A DNA stretch of 64,000 nt, from positions 2,925,001 through 2,989,000 of the forward strand of contig NZ_CP086111.1 of NCBI RefSeq assembly GCF_016806835.2, written 5' to 3'. How positions within the stretch are numbered: position 1 is the first letter of the stretch; every line of letters begins with the position of its first letter. Below, piece after piece: positions 1 to 8,940 of the stretch. Under the pieces are notes generated by a model. It saw nothing but the letters and a program-made list of their open reading frames with translations, made no database searches and was not told where the DNA came from. This stretch comes from Skermanella rosea (GTDB lineage Bacteria; Pseudomonadota; Alphaproteobacteria; Azospirillales; Azospirillaceae). The translations under genes were made by a program, and so were the position numbers.

Positions 1-1
1 T

Positions 2-82
2 TCGGCATCGCTGGGCCAGTGCTACCGGATCGTCGAGAACTGCCTGGAGATGGTTCCGGGCGGCACCCTGCCGCCGCGCTGA
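2..82 (+). CDS. C-terminal end of an unidentified protein (cut by window start)
   Basis: An open frame enters from the left edge and stops with TGA at 80-82, giving 26 visible residues that end in GGTLPPR. It is convergent with the patatin gene, whose stop lies 15 bp further on. Too little is visible to name a family. Keeping it as coding is an inference from the open frame and the tight convergent spacing. Confidence 0.35.
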   Translation, partial: SASLGQCYRIVENCLEMVPGGTLPPR

Positions 83-97
83 CGCCCGGCGGGGGCT

Positions 98-1075
98 TCA
101 GCGGGCGGTATCCCGCAGGTTGGCGCTGAAGACCCGGATCGCATCGGCCAGGTCGGGCACGGCCCGCTCGGTCGCGGCCGCGCCCTCCTCGATGGCGTCC
201 GGCGCCCGGTCGAACTCCAGCAGCCCGACATGGCCGAGTCGGGGCGTGATCTGGACGTCGGGCGGATCGGTCGCGAGGCGCGCCCGCCCGATCCGGTCGG
301 TTATGATGCCCAGGGAAGACACCATCACGCCGAACAGGCTCGGCCCGTCGTACTCCCGGCTGAAGACGCGCCGGGTCAGGGCGTCCAGTCGCGACGGCGG
401 CGGCGTCTCCGGCGCCTGCTGGGTTTCCTCCAGGGCCTGGAGCAGGTCGAACCCGGCCGCCGTCGCGATGCTGGCGCCGGGCTTGCGGGCTTTTCCCAGG
501 ATGTCGGCGTTGAGGTTGACCGCGATCACCATCTCGGCGCCCAGCGCCCGGCAGGCCGCCACCGGAACGGGGTCCACCAGGGCGCCGTCCACCAGCCAGC
601 GCTGGTCGATGCAGATCGGCGGAAAGACGCCCGGCAGCGAGAAGGACGCGCGCAGCGCCTCCGCCAAGCCGCCCGTCCTGAGCCATACCTCGTGCCCGGT
701 GACCAGATCGGTCGCGATGGCGGCGAAAGGGATCGGCAGGTCCTCGATCTGCTGGCCGCCCAGATGCTTCTTCATCTCGGCCATCAGCCGGCCGCCGCCG
801 ATCAGGCCGCCGCTGCGCACCCGCAGGTCCAGGTAGCTGACGATCTTCATGCGGCTGAGATTGCGCGCCCACTCCTCCAGCGTGTCGAGATGGCCGGCGA
901 GGTACGAGCCCCCGACCAGGGCCCCGACCGAGGTTCCGGTGACGATGTCCGGCTCGATGCCGAGGCGCTTGAGGCCGCGGAGAACGCCGATATGGGCCCA
1001 CCCGCGCGCCACGCCGGCGCCGAGCGCCAGGCCGATGCGGGGACGGGTGCGGATCAGGCTGGTTTCGTCTGGCAT
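98..1075 (-). CDS. Patatin-like phospholipase family protein (RssA-like)
   Basis: Predicted 325-residue serine lipid acyl hydrolase. The glycine-rich oxyanion loop GAGVARG is at about residues 19-25. The nucleophile elbow G-T-S-V-G puts the catalytic Ser at 49, and the DG dyad (VDGALVDP) puts Asp at 163, so the patatin Ser-Asp pair is complete. The compact size without extra domains resembles bacterial RssA/YchK proteins rather than secreted ExoU-type toxins; no signal peptide is seen. I chose the ATG at 1073-1075 because AGGTG lies 5 nt upstream; an in-frame ATG at 1111 would add 12 residues without a good ribosome site. It is divergent from the MsbA-type exporter. The substrate is unknown. 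Confidence 0.85.
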   Translation of the reverse strand: MPDETSLIRTRPRIGLALGAGVARGWAHIGVLRGLKRLGIEPDIVTGTSVGALVGGSYLAGHLDTLEEWARNLSRMKIVSYLDLRVRSGGLIGGGRLMAEMKKHLGGQQIEDLPIPFAAIATDLVTGHEVWLRTGGLAEALRASFSLPGVFPPICIDQRWLVDGALVDPVPVAACRALGAEMVIAVNLNADILGKARKPGASIATAAGFDLLQALEETQQAPETPPPSRLDALTRRVFSREYDGPSLFGVMVSSLGIITDRIGRARLATDPPDVQITPRLGHVGLLEFDRAPDAIEEGAAATERAVPDLADAIRVFSANLRDTAR

Positions 1076-1348
1076 GCGAGCACCTGGCTGATGCTTTGAA
1101 AAGACCACCATGCAGCGAGGCTACACGGTCATAGTTAATGCTTGGTCAAAGGATATAGCTGCCGCCACCCTGTGGCTGTGGCACCATTCACCCTATCTAT
1201 TTTCCCGTGGCGACCTCCCGCCGGGGCCGACCTTCCCCCATGGGACAAGTCACCGCTGGCTAAATGCCTTCGGATCGGTCAAGTTCTGACCGACCCGAAG
1301 GGGTTCGCCGAATTCGACGGCGAGCCTCCGCGTCCAGTTCCGCGCCTC

Positions 1349-3187
1349 ATGAAAACCATTCCATCCTCATCCGTGACCAGAAACTTCGACAAGCCGACGA
1401 CCCGACACACGGCCACCTGGCCGCTGCTGAAGCGGCTGGTGCTGACCTACCTGAAGCCCTACCGCTGGATCCTGGCGCAGGCGCTGATGTGGATGGCCGT
1501 GGCGGCGGCGACCACCGGCGCCATGGCCAAGCTGATGGAACCGATCATCGACGAGGTGTTCCAGAACCGCAACCAGGCCATGCTGTTTCCGGTCGCAGCC
1601 GGTGTGCTTATCGCCTTCGGGTTGCGAGGAATATCGACCTACTTCCACAGCGTCCAGATGAACAAAATCGGCCAGCGGATCGTGGCCGACGTGCAGGGCG
1701 ACATGTATGCCCACCTGCTGCGGTCCGACCTGTCGTTCTTCCACGGCACCTCGGCCGGGCAGCTCATCTCGCGCATGGTCAACGACGTGGGGCTGATGCG
1801 CCTCGCCGTCGCGGAATGCCTGACCGGGCTGGGCAAGAGCGTGCTGACCCTGATCATCCTGGTCGCGGTGATGTTCCACCAGGACTGGGTGCTGGCGACC
1901 GGCGCCTTCATCGCCTTCCCGCTGGCGGCCTATTTCGTGGCGCGGATCGGCAAGCGGCTGCGCAAGGTCTCGGCCAATACCCAGGCGGAACTGGGCCACT
2001 TCTCGACCATCCTGAACCAGACCCTCCAGGGTGCCCGCCACGTCAAGGCGTACGGGATGGAGACGTACGAGCAGAAGCGGGTCGGCGGGATCATCGAGAA
2101 CCTGTACGAACTGGTGCACAAGGGCTTCCGCGTGTCGGCCATGTCCGGCCCGGTGACGGAGGTCCTGAGCGGCATGGCGATCGTCACGGTGATCGTCTAC
2201 GGCGGCTATCAGGTGATCAACGGGGAGCGCACCCCCGGCGCGCTGTTCTCCTTCATCACCGCGTTCCTCCTGGCCTACGAGCCGATGAAGCGCATGGCGA
2301 AGCTGAACGGCCAGCTCCAGGGCGGCCTCGCCGCGGCTGACCGGGTCTTCGCGCTGCTCGATACGGCGCCTGCGATCGTCGACCGCGCGGGCGCCCGTAC
2401 GCTCGACGTGGCCCGGCACGACATCCGGTTCGAGGGCGTGCATTTTTCCTACGGCGAGGAGAAGAAGCAGGCGCTGCACGGGATCTCCCTCGACGTGCCG
2501 GACGGCCAGACGGTGGCGCTGGTCGGCCCGTCGGGGGCCGGCAAGTCGACGCTGCTGAACCTGATCCCGCGGTTCTACGACGTCACGGGCGGCGCGGTCC
2601 GGATCGGCGGAGTCGATGTCCGCGACGTGACGCTGGCGAGCCTGCGCAGCCAGATCGCCCTGGTCAGCCAGGAGGTGGCGCTGTTCGACGACACGATCCG
2701 CGCCAACATCGCCTATGGCAGGATCGGCGCCACGGAGGAGGAGGTCGTCGCCGCCGCCAGGGCGGCGGCCGCCCACGACTTCATCCTGGGCCTGCCCGAC
2801 GGCTACGACACGCTGGTCGGCGAGTTCGGCGTCAAGCTGTCGGGCGGCCAGCGCCAGCGCATCTCCATCGCCCGCGCCATGCTTCGGAACGCCCCGATCC
2901 TGCTGCTGGACGAGGCGACCTCCGCCCTCGACACCGAGTCCGAGCGCGCCGTCCAGGGCGCCCTCAAGGCCTTGCAGGAGGGCCGGACGACGCTCGTGGT
3001 GGCGCATCGGCTGTCCACGATCGTCGATGCCGACCGGGTCTACGTCATCGACGAGGGCCGGGTCGCCGAGACCGGGACCCATGCCGAGCTGCTTCGCCGC
3101 GGCGGGATCTATGCCCGGCTGTGGGGCCTGCAGAGCGGCATGGCCTCCGGCGGGGAGGAGCACGCCGTCCGGGCGGAAATCGGCTGA
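1349..3187 (+). CDS. MsbA-type ABC transporter, fused permease and ATPase
   Basis: A 612-residue half-transporter: an N-terminal six-helix exporter domain (about residues 30-330) followed by an ATPase domain with Walker A GPSGAGKST (about 392-400), signature LSGGQRQR (about 497) and Walker B ILLLDEATSALD (about 517). This is the layout of lipid A/lipid flippase MsbA and related multidrug exporters, which work as homodimers in the inner membrane. The ATG at 1349 gives the usual family length; an in-frame ATG at 1142 would add a 69-residue proline-rich extension unlike any exporter N terminus. MsbA is the likeliest role, but lipid and drug exporters cannot be separated from sequence alone. Confidence 0.85.
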   Translation: MKTIPSSSVTRNFDKPTTRHTATWPLLKRLVLTYLKPYRWILAQALMWMAVAAATTGAMAKLMEPIIDEVFQNRNQAMLFPVAAGVLIAFGLRGISTYFHSVQMNKIGQRIVADVQGDMYAHLLRSDLSFFHGTSAGQLISRMVNDVGLMRLAVAECLTGLGKSVLTLIILVAVMFHQDWVLATGAFIAFPLAAYFVARIGKRLRKVSANTQAELGHFSTILNQTLQGARHVKAYGMETYEQKRVGGIIENLYELVHKGFRVSAMSGPVTEVLSGMAIVTVIVYGGYQVINGERTPGALFSFITAFLLAYEPMKRMAKLNGQLQGGLAAADRVFALLDTAPAIVDRAGARTLDVARHDIRFEGVHFSYGEEKKQALHGISLDVPDGQTVALVGPSGAGKSTLLNLIPRFYDVTGGAVRIGGVDVRDVTLASLRSQIALVSQEVALFDDTIRANIAYGRIGATEEEVVAAARAAAAHDFILGLPDGYDTLVGEFGVKLSGGQRQRISIARAMLRNAPILLLDEATSALDTESERAVQGALKALQEGRTTLVVAHRLSTIVDADRVYVIDEGRVAETGTHAELLRRGGIYARLWGLQSGMASGGEEHAVRAEIG

Positions 3188-3316
3188 CGATTATTTTTTC
3201 GTCCCCGGGGATTGCGCCGGGTGCCCCATCCGTTAATCTTACAGCGATGCGATGGGAGCAAGACTTCCCGCATATGCCTCCCCGCCATGATCCATTCTCC
3301 AACACGGTAGGTCGCC

Positions 3317-4159
3317 GTGCCAGATATCGTCATCTCCGAGCCCATGCACGAAGCCGCGGTCCATGACCTGGGACGCAGCTTCGAAGTCCGATACGACCAT
3401 GCCCTGGCGCGCGACGGCGCCGCCCTGAGCGGAGCCGTCGCCGACGCCCGCGCGCTCATCGTGCGCGACCGCACCATCATCGACGCGGACCTGCTCGCCG
3501 CGGCGCCCCGCTTGCGGGTGATCGGCTGCCTGGGCGCCTGCGCTGAGCAGGTCGACCTGGAAGCCTGCCGTGCCCGCGGCATCGAGATCCACGCCTACGA
3601 GGCCGGGGCGGAGCAGACGCCGGCCGACCGGGTCGTCGCCGGCCTGGTACGCCTGCTCGGCCGCTCCGGCTGGACGCCCGGCAACGGCGAACGCACGCTG
3701 GGTCTCGTCGGATTCAATCCCGCCGCCCGCGAGATCGCCGGCCGTGCCCGCGCCCTGGGGCTGACCGTGTGGGCCTACGATCCGCTGGTCGATCGCGAGA
3801 GCCCGCTGTGGGCCGACCTCGGCGTTCATCCCTCCGGCCTGCTCCACCTGCTCGAAACCTGCGACGCGGTCAGCCTGCATCTCCGCCTGACCGACGAGAC
3901 CCGCGAGCTGATCGACTGGGAAACCATCACCGAGATGCGCCCGGGCGCCGTCCTGATCAACGCGTCCCATCCGGGTCTGGTCGACAACGGCGCCGTCGTC
4001 AGCGCGGTCCGGTCCGGGCGTCTGGCCGGCGCGCTGCTCGACCTGGAAGAGGGCGACTCCGAACCCGAGCTGGACACCCGCAACGCGGCCGACGCGCGGA
4101 TCGGCGCCTTGATCGCCCACAAGGTTCGGACCACACTGGAGCGTCGCGAGGAAGCCTGA
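3317..4159 (+). CDS. Degenerate D-2-hydroxyacid dehydrogenase family protein
   Basis: A 280-residue protein with the fold signature of D-isomer-specific 2-hydroxyacid dehydrogenases (phosphoglycerate dehydrogenase type): the family's LVDNGAVVSAVRSGRLAGA block is clear. Key positions have changed. The nucleotide-binding loop reads G132-F-N-P-A-A137 instead of GxGxxG. The N-x-x-R-G motif that supplies the catalytic Arg reads N215-A-S-H-P. The C terminus stops before the usual catalytic His, making it about 30-40 residues short. Start is GTG at 3317. It is followed 40 bp later by an MlrC-type peptidase and then a glutamine amidotransferase, probably one operon. Catalytic activity is doubtful; a binding or regulatory role is possible. 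Confidence 0.75.
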   Translation: MPDIVISEPMHEAAVHDLGRSFEVRYDHALARDGAALSGAVADARALIVRDRTIIDADLLAAAPRLRVIGCLGACAEQVDLEACRARGIEIHAYEAGAEQTPADRVVAGLVRLLGRSGWTPGNGERTLGLVGFNPAAREIAGRARALGLTVWAYDPLVDRESPLWADLGVHPSGLLHLLETCDAVSLHLRLTDETRELIDWETITEMRPGAVLINASHPGLVDNGAVVSAVRSGRLAGALLDLEEGDSEPELDTRNAADARIGALIAHKVRTTLERREEA

Positions 4160-4199
4160 GTTCCGCCGGGGCGGTAATGATGAAACGGGAGGGAGGCCG

Positions 4200-5666
4200 A
4201 TGCGTGTCGTCATCGCGCTGCTGAAGCACGAAACGAACACCTTTTCTCCCGTGCCCACGCCGCTGGAGCGATTCGGCAACGGCGGGCCGGCCTGGGGAGC
4301 GGACGCCTTCCGCGCCTACCGCAAGACCGCCACCCCGATGGGCGCCTTCATCGACCTCGCCGAGGCGGAGGGTGCCGACATCGTGACTCCCGTCGCGGCG
4401 GAGGCCTGGCCCAGCGGGCCTGTCAGCGACGACGCCTATGCCCGGCTGACCGACTCGATCCTGGAGGAGGTTTCCCGCGGCTGCGACTGCGTGCTGCTCG
4501 ACCTGCACGGCGCCATGGTGACCCGCAGCTTCGAGGATGGCGAGGGCGAGCTGCTGGCCCGCGTCCGCGCCGCCGCTCCCCACGTGCCGGTCGGCGTGGC
4601 CCTCGACCTTCACGGCAACCTGTCGGAAAAGATCGTCTCCAATGCGACCGCCATCGCCGGGTTCAAGACCTATCCCCATGTCGACATGTACGAGACCGGG
4701 GACCGCGTCGGCAGGATCACGCTGGGCGCCCTGAAGGGGACCTGCCGGCCGGCCATGGCCTGGGGCAACCGGCCGATGCTGCCGCACGTGATGCGCATGG
4801 GCACGGCCGAGGCCCCCATGCGCGATCTCGTACTGGAGGCGCGGCGCCTGGAACAGGCCGGCGCGCTGGCGGTCAGCGTCTTCGGCGGGTTCCCCCATGC
4901 CGACATCCGCGACGCCGGGATCGGCGTGGTCACGGTGACCGACGGCGACCGGGCCGGCGCGGAGGCGATCCGCGACGGCCTGCTGGACGAGGCTTGGCGC
5001 CGCCGGGAGGAGTTCGTCTACCGCGCCGAGCCGCTGGCCCGCTCGGTCGCGCGGGCCGCTGCTCTCGCCGACGGGCCGGTGCTTCTGCTCGACCATTCCG
5101 ACAATTGCGGTTCCGGCGGCACCCAGGACGTGACCGCGGTGCTGGCGGAGATCATGCGCCAGGGCCTGAAGGACGTCGTCGCCTTCGCGATCCACGACCC
5201 GGCCTCGGTCGCCCGGCTGATCGAGGCCGGGGTCGGCGCCCGCGTCACGATCGACATAGGCGGCAGGCTGCCGATGCCCGCGCTCGGCCTGGAAAGGAAG
5301 CCGCTCACCGTCACCGGCACCGTCCGAGTCATCACCGACGGCGAGTACACGATCCGGGGGCCGATGTATACCGGAGTGCGCGTCGGCATGGGGCGCACGG
5401 TCGTGCTCGACACCGGCGCGGTCGAGATCGTGCTTATCGAGCGCCACCACGAGCCCTGGGACCTGGGCTGCCTGCTCAGCCTCGGCATCGACCCGGCGGC
5501 GAAAAAATACATCATGCTGAAGTCGCGGATCCATTATCGTGCCGGCTTCCAGCCCATCGCCCGGCACATCGTGGAATGCGCCGGCGAGGGCGTGACCACC
5601 TCGGATTATGGCCGGCTCCATTTCGAGCGGGTCCGCCGTCCGATCTTTCCACTCGACAAGATGTGA
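4200..5666 (+). CDS. M81 family metallopeptidase (MlrC-like)
   Basis: 488 residues covering the full length of the M81/MlrC family: the N-terminal LKHETNTFSP block with a candidate zinc His and Glu, the LDLHGAMVT motif with Asp and His near residue 100, and the family C-terminal domain from about 300. MlrC is known from microcystin breakdown, where it cleaves linear peptide products. Most homologues occur in organisms that never meet microcystin and are thought to act on small amides or peptides, so the toxin role should not be transferred. A purine-rich GGGAGG lies just upstream of the ATG. Only 12 bp separate it from the amidotransferase, so the two are probably co-translated. Confidence 0.88.
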   Translation: MRVVIALLKHETNTFSPVPTPLERFGNGGPAWGADAFRAYRKTATPMGAFIDLAEAEGADIVTPVAAEAWPSGPVSDDAYARLTDSILEEVSRGCDCVLLDLHGAMVTRSFEDGEGELLARVRAAAPHVPVGVALDLHGNLSEKIVSNATAIAGFKTYPHVDMYETGDRVGRITLGALKGTCRPAMAWGNRPMLPHVMRMGTAEAPMRDLVLEARRLEQAGALAVSVFGGFPHADIRDAGIGVVTVTDGDRAGAEAIRDGLLDEAWRRREEFVYRAEPLARSVARAAALADGPVLLLDHSDNCGSGGTQDVTAVLAEIMRQGLKDVVAFAIHDPASVARLIEAGVGARVTIDIGGRLPMPALGLERKPLTVTGTVRVITDGEYTIRGPMYTGVRVGMGRTVVLDTGAVEIVLIERHHEPWDLGCLLSLGIDPAAKKYIMLKSRIHYRAGFQPIARHIVECAGEGVTTSDYGRLHFERVRRPIFPLDKM

Positions 5667-5678
5667 AGCCCTGCCATC

Positions 5679-6401
5679 GTGCGTATCCTCGTGGTTCAGA
5701 ACAGCCGGCGCGCGCCCGCCGGGCTGCTCGGCGAATACCTGTCCGAACTCGGCGCCGACCTCGTCACCGTCACCCCGCCGGACGGTGAAGCCCTGCCCGC
5801 CGGCATCGACGGCTTCGACGGCGCGCTGGTGCTCGGCGGCCCGCAGTTCGCGGGCGACGACCAAGCCAATCCCTACCTGCCCGAACTCATGGACCTGATG
5901 CGCCGCTTCGCCGAGGCGGAACGTCCCCTCCTGGGCGTCTGCCTGGGAGCCCAGCTGCTGGCCCGAGCGCATGGCGAGAGGGTCTACAAGCATGTCCGGG
6001 TCGAACGCGGCTTCTGCCCGGTCCACCGGACCGATGCCGGCGCCGAGGATGCGGTCCTGGGTTCGCTGGGACCCGTGCGCCACATCATGCAGTGGCACTA
6101 CGACACCTTCGACCTGCCGCCCGGCGCCGTCCTGCTGGCGACCGGACCGGACTGCGCCAACCAGGCTTTCCGGCTGGGAGATACCCAGTACGGCCTCCAG
6201 TTCCATCCCGAGGTCACGCCGGAGATCGTCCGCGACTGGGTCGCCATGTTCAGGACCGAAGCCGGCCCGGACGAGGATTACGACGCGGTCGCCCGGGAGA
6301 TGGAAACCGGCCTCGCCGAGCACCTGCCGGAAGCCGCAGCCTTCGCCCGCGAGCTGGCGCGCAACTGGCTCGATCTGGCGGCCCGCCGGGCGGATCGATA
6401 G
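5679..6401 (+). CDS. Type 1 glutamine amidotransferase
   Basis: A 240-residue stand-alone class I amidotransferase. The triad is visible: Cys88 in GVCLGAQ, His176 and Glu178 in QFHPEV. Such domains hydrolyse glutamine or, in the PuuD/GuaA-like branch, gamma-glutamyl amides. No synthase partner domain is fused or adjacent. Start is GTG at 5679, 12 bp after the M81 peptidase stop. With the degenerate dehydrogenase and the M81 enzyme it forms a compact set suggesting breakdown of an amide- or gamma-glutamyl-containing small molecule; that is inference. Confidence 0.85.
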   Translation: MRILVVQNSRRAPAGLLGEYLSELGADLVTVTPPDGEALPAGIDGFDGALVLGGPQFAGDDQANPYLPELMDLMRRFAEAERPLLGVCLGAQLLARAHGERVYKHVRVERGFCPVHRTDAGAEDAVLGSLGPVRHIMQWHYDTFDLPPGAVLLATGPDCANQAFRLGDTQYGLQFHPEVTPEIVRDWVAMFRTEAGPDEDYDAVAREMETGLAEHLPEAAAFARELARNWLDLAARRADR

Positions 6402-6454
6402 TTCGCGCATCTCGCCGCCCGAGGCGCGCGGGACGCGCACCCTCCACCGGGCAT

Positions 6455-6919
6455 CTACCGCTGTGCCCCCCGCACCGCTTCCAGCAGCGTCAGGTCCGGT
6501 TCCACTCCGGCCGCGATCCCGTGGTCGCGCCTGAACGCCGCGATCGCCCCGTTCGTCTTCGGCCCCATCAGCCCGTCGGCCGGGCCGGGATCGTAGCCGG
6601 CGGCCTTCAGCAGCATCTGGATCTCCCGCAGCTCCGACCGGGTCACCGGCCTCGGACGCTCCGGCACCCGCACCTCCGGGGGTGCCGGAACGCTGGGCGC
6701 GGGCGACGCCGCCTCGCGCCCGGCCTTCGCGGCCGGCCGTTCCGGCACGGCGGCGACCGGCTTGGGCGGGCGGACGATGCCGGGATTGTTCAGCGCCGCC
6801 AGATAGAACAGTCCGAACAGCGACGCCGACAACAGCCCGATCACGACGACGGGGGTGGCTCCGATGCGCGGCATGCTCACGGCTCCCGGAAGCCTGAACT
6901 GGGCAAGATCGATCGCCAT
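6455..6919 (-). CDS. Membrane-anchored peptidoglycan-binding domain protein
   Basis: 154 residues in three parts: a short cytoplasmic stretch, one transmembrane helix at about 21-43, and a proline/alanine-rich linker leading to a C-terminal PG_binding_1 type domain (about 92-148, with the LLKAAGYDPGPADG and KTNGAIAAFRRDHG blocks). The predicted topology places the domain in the periplasm, where it would bind the cell wall. No catalytic domain is attached, so it may tether or scaffold. It is convergent with the amidotransferase and lies downstream of rluE on the same strand (45 bp gap). Confidence 0.75.
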   Translation of the reverse strand: MAIDLAQFRLPGAVSMPRIGATPVVVIGLLSASLFGLFYLAALNNPGIVRPPKPVAAVPERPAAKAGREAASPAPSVPAPPEVRVPERPRPVTRSELREIQMLLKAAGYDPGPADGLMGPKTNGAIAAFRRDHGIAAGVEPDLTLLEAVRGAQR

Positions 6920-6964
6920 GGAGATACCCCGGCCGCCGGTGATGTGGAATTGCCGGTGATTTTA

Positions 6965-7549
6965 TCAGCTTCCCTGCCCGGAGGTGACGGAAATCTCACG
7001 CCATTCGCCGGGTGCCAGTCCCTCGACTGACCAGTCGCCCACCGCCCGCCGGATCAGGCGAAGGGTTGGAAAGCCGACCGCGGCGGTCATCCGGCGGACC
7101 TGCCGGTTGCGCCCCTCGCGGAGCGTCAGCTCGATCCAGGAGGTCGGGATGCTGGCGCGGTAGCGGATCGGCGGGTCGCGCGGCCAGAGGTCCGCCGGCT
7201 CGCCGATCAGCCGCGCGCCGGCCGGCAGCGTCGGCCCGTCCTTCAGCGTGACGCCGCGACGCAGCGATTCCAGCGCCGCCTCGTCCGGAACGCCTTCGAC
7301 CTGGGCCCAGTAGGTCTTGGGCCGCTTATGGCGCGGGTCGGCGATCCGCGCGTTCAGGGCGCCGTCGTCGGTCAGGACCAGCAGCCCTTCGCTGTCGCGG
7401 TCCAGACGGCCCGCGACGTAGACGCCGGGGATGCCGATGTAATCGGCCAGGGTAGGCCGGCCATGCTCCCGGTCGGTGAACTGCGAGAGGACGTCGTAGG
7501 GCTTGTTGAACAGGATAAGCCTGCCCCGCCGTCCCGACCTCACGGGCAA
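6965..7549 (-). CDS. rluE: 23S rRNA pseudouridine synthase RluE
   Basis: 194 residues closely following RluE of the RsuA/RluB/E/F group, which makes the pseudouridine at position 2457 (E. coli numbering) of 23S rRNA. Hallmarks: [16 protein letters not shown] near the N terminus, the catalytic motif [11 protein letters not shown] with Asp50, the block [10 protein letters not shown], and [23 protein letters not shown]. There is no S4 domain, as expected for RluE. The stop of msrA's reading direction continues only 4 bp upstream of this start, so msrA-rluE is probably one transcript. Confidence 0.93.
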   Translation of the reverse strand: MPVRSGRRGRLILFNKPYDVLSQFTDREHGRPTLADYIGIPGVYVAGRLDRDSEGLLVLTDDGALNARIADPRHKRPKTYWAQVEGVPDEAALESLRRGVTLKDGPTLPAGARLIGEPADLWPRDPPIRYRASIPTSWIELTLREGRNRQVRRMTAAVGFPTLRLIRRAVGDWSVEGLAPGEWREISVTSGQGS

Positions 7550-7553
7550 GCCC

Positions 7554-8024
7554 TCATATGTGGCACGAGGCCATGCCGCGGCGTTCCAGGTAGCGCTGGT
7601 GATACTCCTCCGCCCGCCAGAAGGTGGAGGCGGGGGTGATTTCCGTGACGATCGGCCGGACGAACCGGCCGGAAGCCTGGGCGCGCTCCTTCGATGCCCG
7701 GGCCTCCGCCTCCTGCTCCGGCGAATGGGTGAAGATGGCGGAGCGGTACTGGGTACCGACGTCCGGTCCCTGGCAGTTCAGGGTGGTCGGATCATGGATC
7801 TGCCAGAAGACGTCCAGGAGCTGCGCGTAGGATACCCGCGCCGGGTCGTACTCGACCTGGACGACCTCCGCATGGCCGGTCTCGTCGGTGCAGACATCGT
7901 CATAGGTCGGGTTGTCCCGGGTTCCGCCGAGATAGCCTACGGCCGTGTCGGTCACCCCGTCCACATGGCGGAACGCCGCCTCCACGCCCCAGAAGCAACC
8001 GGCACCGAAAGTCGCTTTCTCCAT
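7554..8024 (-). CDS. msrA: Peptide-methionine (S)-S-oxide reductase MsrA
   Basis: 156 residues beginning [13 protein letters not shown], the MsrA active-site signature, with catalytic Cys10. The rest follows the family ([25 protein letters not shown] in two conserved blocks, then a YHQRYLE block). A second Cys three residues from the C terminus (SCHI) could act as the recycling Cys. The enzyme reduces methionine-S-sulfoxide in oxidised proteins using thioredoxin. The in-frame ATG at 8022-8024 is chosen because the GCFWG block must start within a few residues; the longer open frame to 8255 has no family similarity. rluE follows 4 bp downstream. Confidence 0.93.
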   Translation of the reverse strand: MEKATFGAGCFWGVEAAFRHVDGVTDTAVGYLGGTRDNPTYDDVCTDETGHAEVVQVEYDPARVSYAQLLDVFWQIHDPTTLNCQGPDVGTQYRSAIFTHSPEQEAEARASKERAQASGRFVRPIVTEITPASTFWRAEEYHQRYLERRGMASCHI

Positions 8025-8118
8025 GATCCGCCTCCAGTCGGAATACGCCCCGCTCGGCAGGAGCCGTTTGCCAGTATGTTGAGGCGCCCGACGCGTCCGT
8101 CCAGTGGCTGCGGCCTCG

Positions 8119-8811
8119 CTAGCGCAGGTACAGGCCCAGGAAATCGAAGGTGCGCTGGTCGGCCAGTTTGCCCGCCTCCGCCGCCGCCCCGGTGGCGCCG
8201 GGCCGGGCGAAGCCGTGGCCGACGCCAGGATAGGTATGAATGGCGACCCCCGCAACGGGGCACAGCCGCTCCACCAGGCGCTTGCGCGTTTCGGGCGGGA
8301 TGAAGGGATCGTCCGCGCCCAGGTGCATCATGAACGGGCGGGTCAGCTTCACCGCCTCGCCGAGGTGCTTTTCGATCCGGGTGCCGTAATAGGCTACGTT
8401 GGCCTGCGTGTCGCCGCGGCACGCCATCAGGTAGGCGATGCGTCCGCCCATGCAGTAGCCCACGGTCGCGACTCGCTCGTTGCAGGGTCCCATCTCCCGC
8501 AGGTGAAGTACCGCGGCCCTGACATCGTCCAGCATCTGCTCGTCGGTCAGCTCGGCCATCCGGCGCCTGCCCTCCTCGAGCGCCTGGTCGGTTCCCGGCT
8601 CCAGCTCCGGCAGGTTGCCCTGCCGCCAGGTCAGGTCGGGACAGACGGTCAGGAACCCGGCTTTCGCGAACCGGTCGGCCGTCTCGCGCATCGACCGGTT
8701 GAGCCCGAAAATCTCGTGTATCAGGACGACCCCGCCGGCGCGCCGGCTGTCGGGCTCTGCCAAGTAAGCCGGCATCTGCTGGTCATGCACATCGATCATT
8801 ATGTCCGGCAT
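8119..8811 (-). CDS. Dienelactone hydrolase family protein
   Basis: 230-residue alpha/beta hydrolase with the dienelactone hydrolase pattern: HEIFG near residue 32 with the interacting Glu33, nucleophile Cys120 in GYCMGG, an Asp at about 168 in GADDPF, and His199 in PGVGHGF. A cysteine rather than serine nucleophile is the mark of this family, which opens lactone or ester bonds; most members have unknown natural substrates. It is cytoplasmic, with no signal peptide, lies 94 bp upstream of msrA on the same strand and is divergent from mepA. Confidence 0.85.
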   Translation of the reverse strand: MPDIMIDVHDQQMPAYLAEPDSRRAGGVVLIHEIFGLNRSMRETADRFAKAGFLTVCPDLTWRQGNLPELEPGTDQALEEGRRRMAELTDEQMLDDVRAAVLHLREMGPCNERVATVGYCMGGRIAYLMACRGDTQANVAYYGTRIEKHLGEAVKLTRPFMMHLGADDPFIPPETRKRLVERLCPVAGVAIHTYPGVGHGFARPGATGAAAEAGKLADQRTFDFLGLYLR

Positions 8812-8940
8812 TCGACTACTCCCTGCGGCTACGGCCCTCGTTGAGTGGGGAAACCGTATATTAAGGAAACGATGCTACACGCCTGGGTGACGCGTGGGGA
8901 GACTCCCGAACGCCATAGCCAACCTCAAGATGATCTCCCC

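Noticed and set aside
1142-1348. Extended N terminus for the MsbA-type exporter
   Set aside because: 69 extra residues are Pro-rich, lack a ribosome site, and precede the normal family start.
4200-5666. Microcystin-degradation locus
   Set aside because: Only the MlrC-like gene is present; mlrA, mlrB and mlrD are not. M81 proteins are widespread outside toxin degraders.
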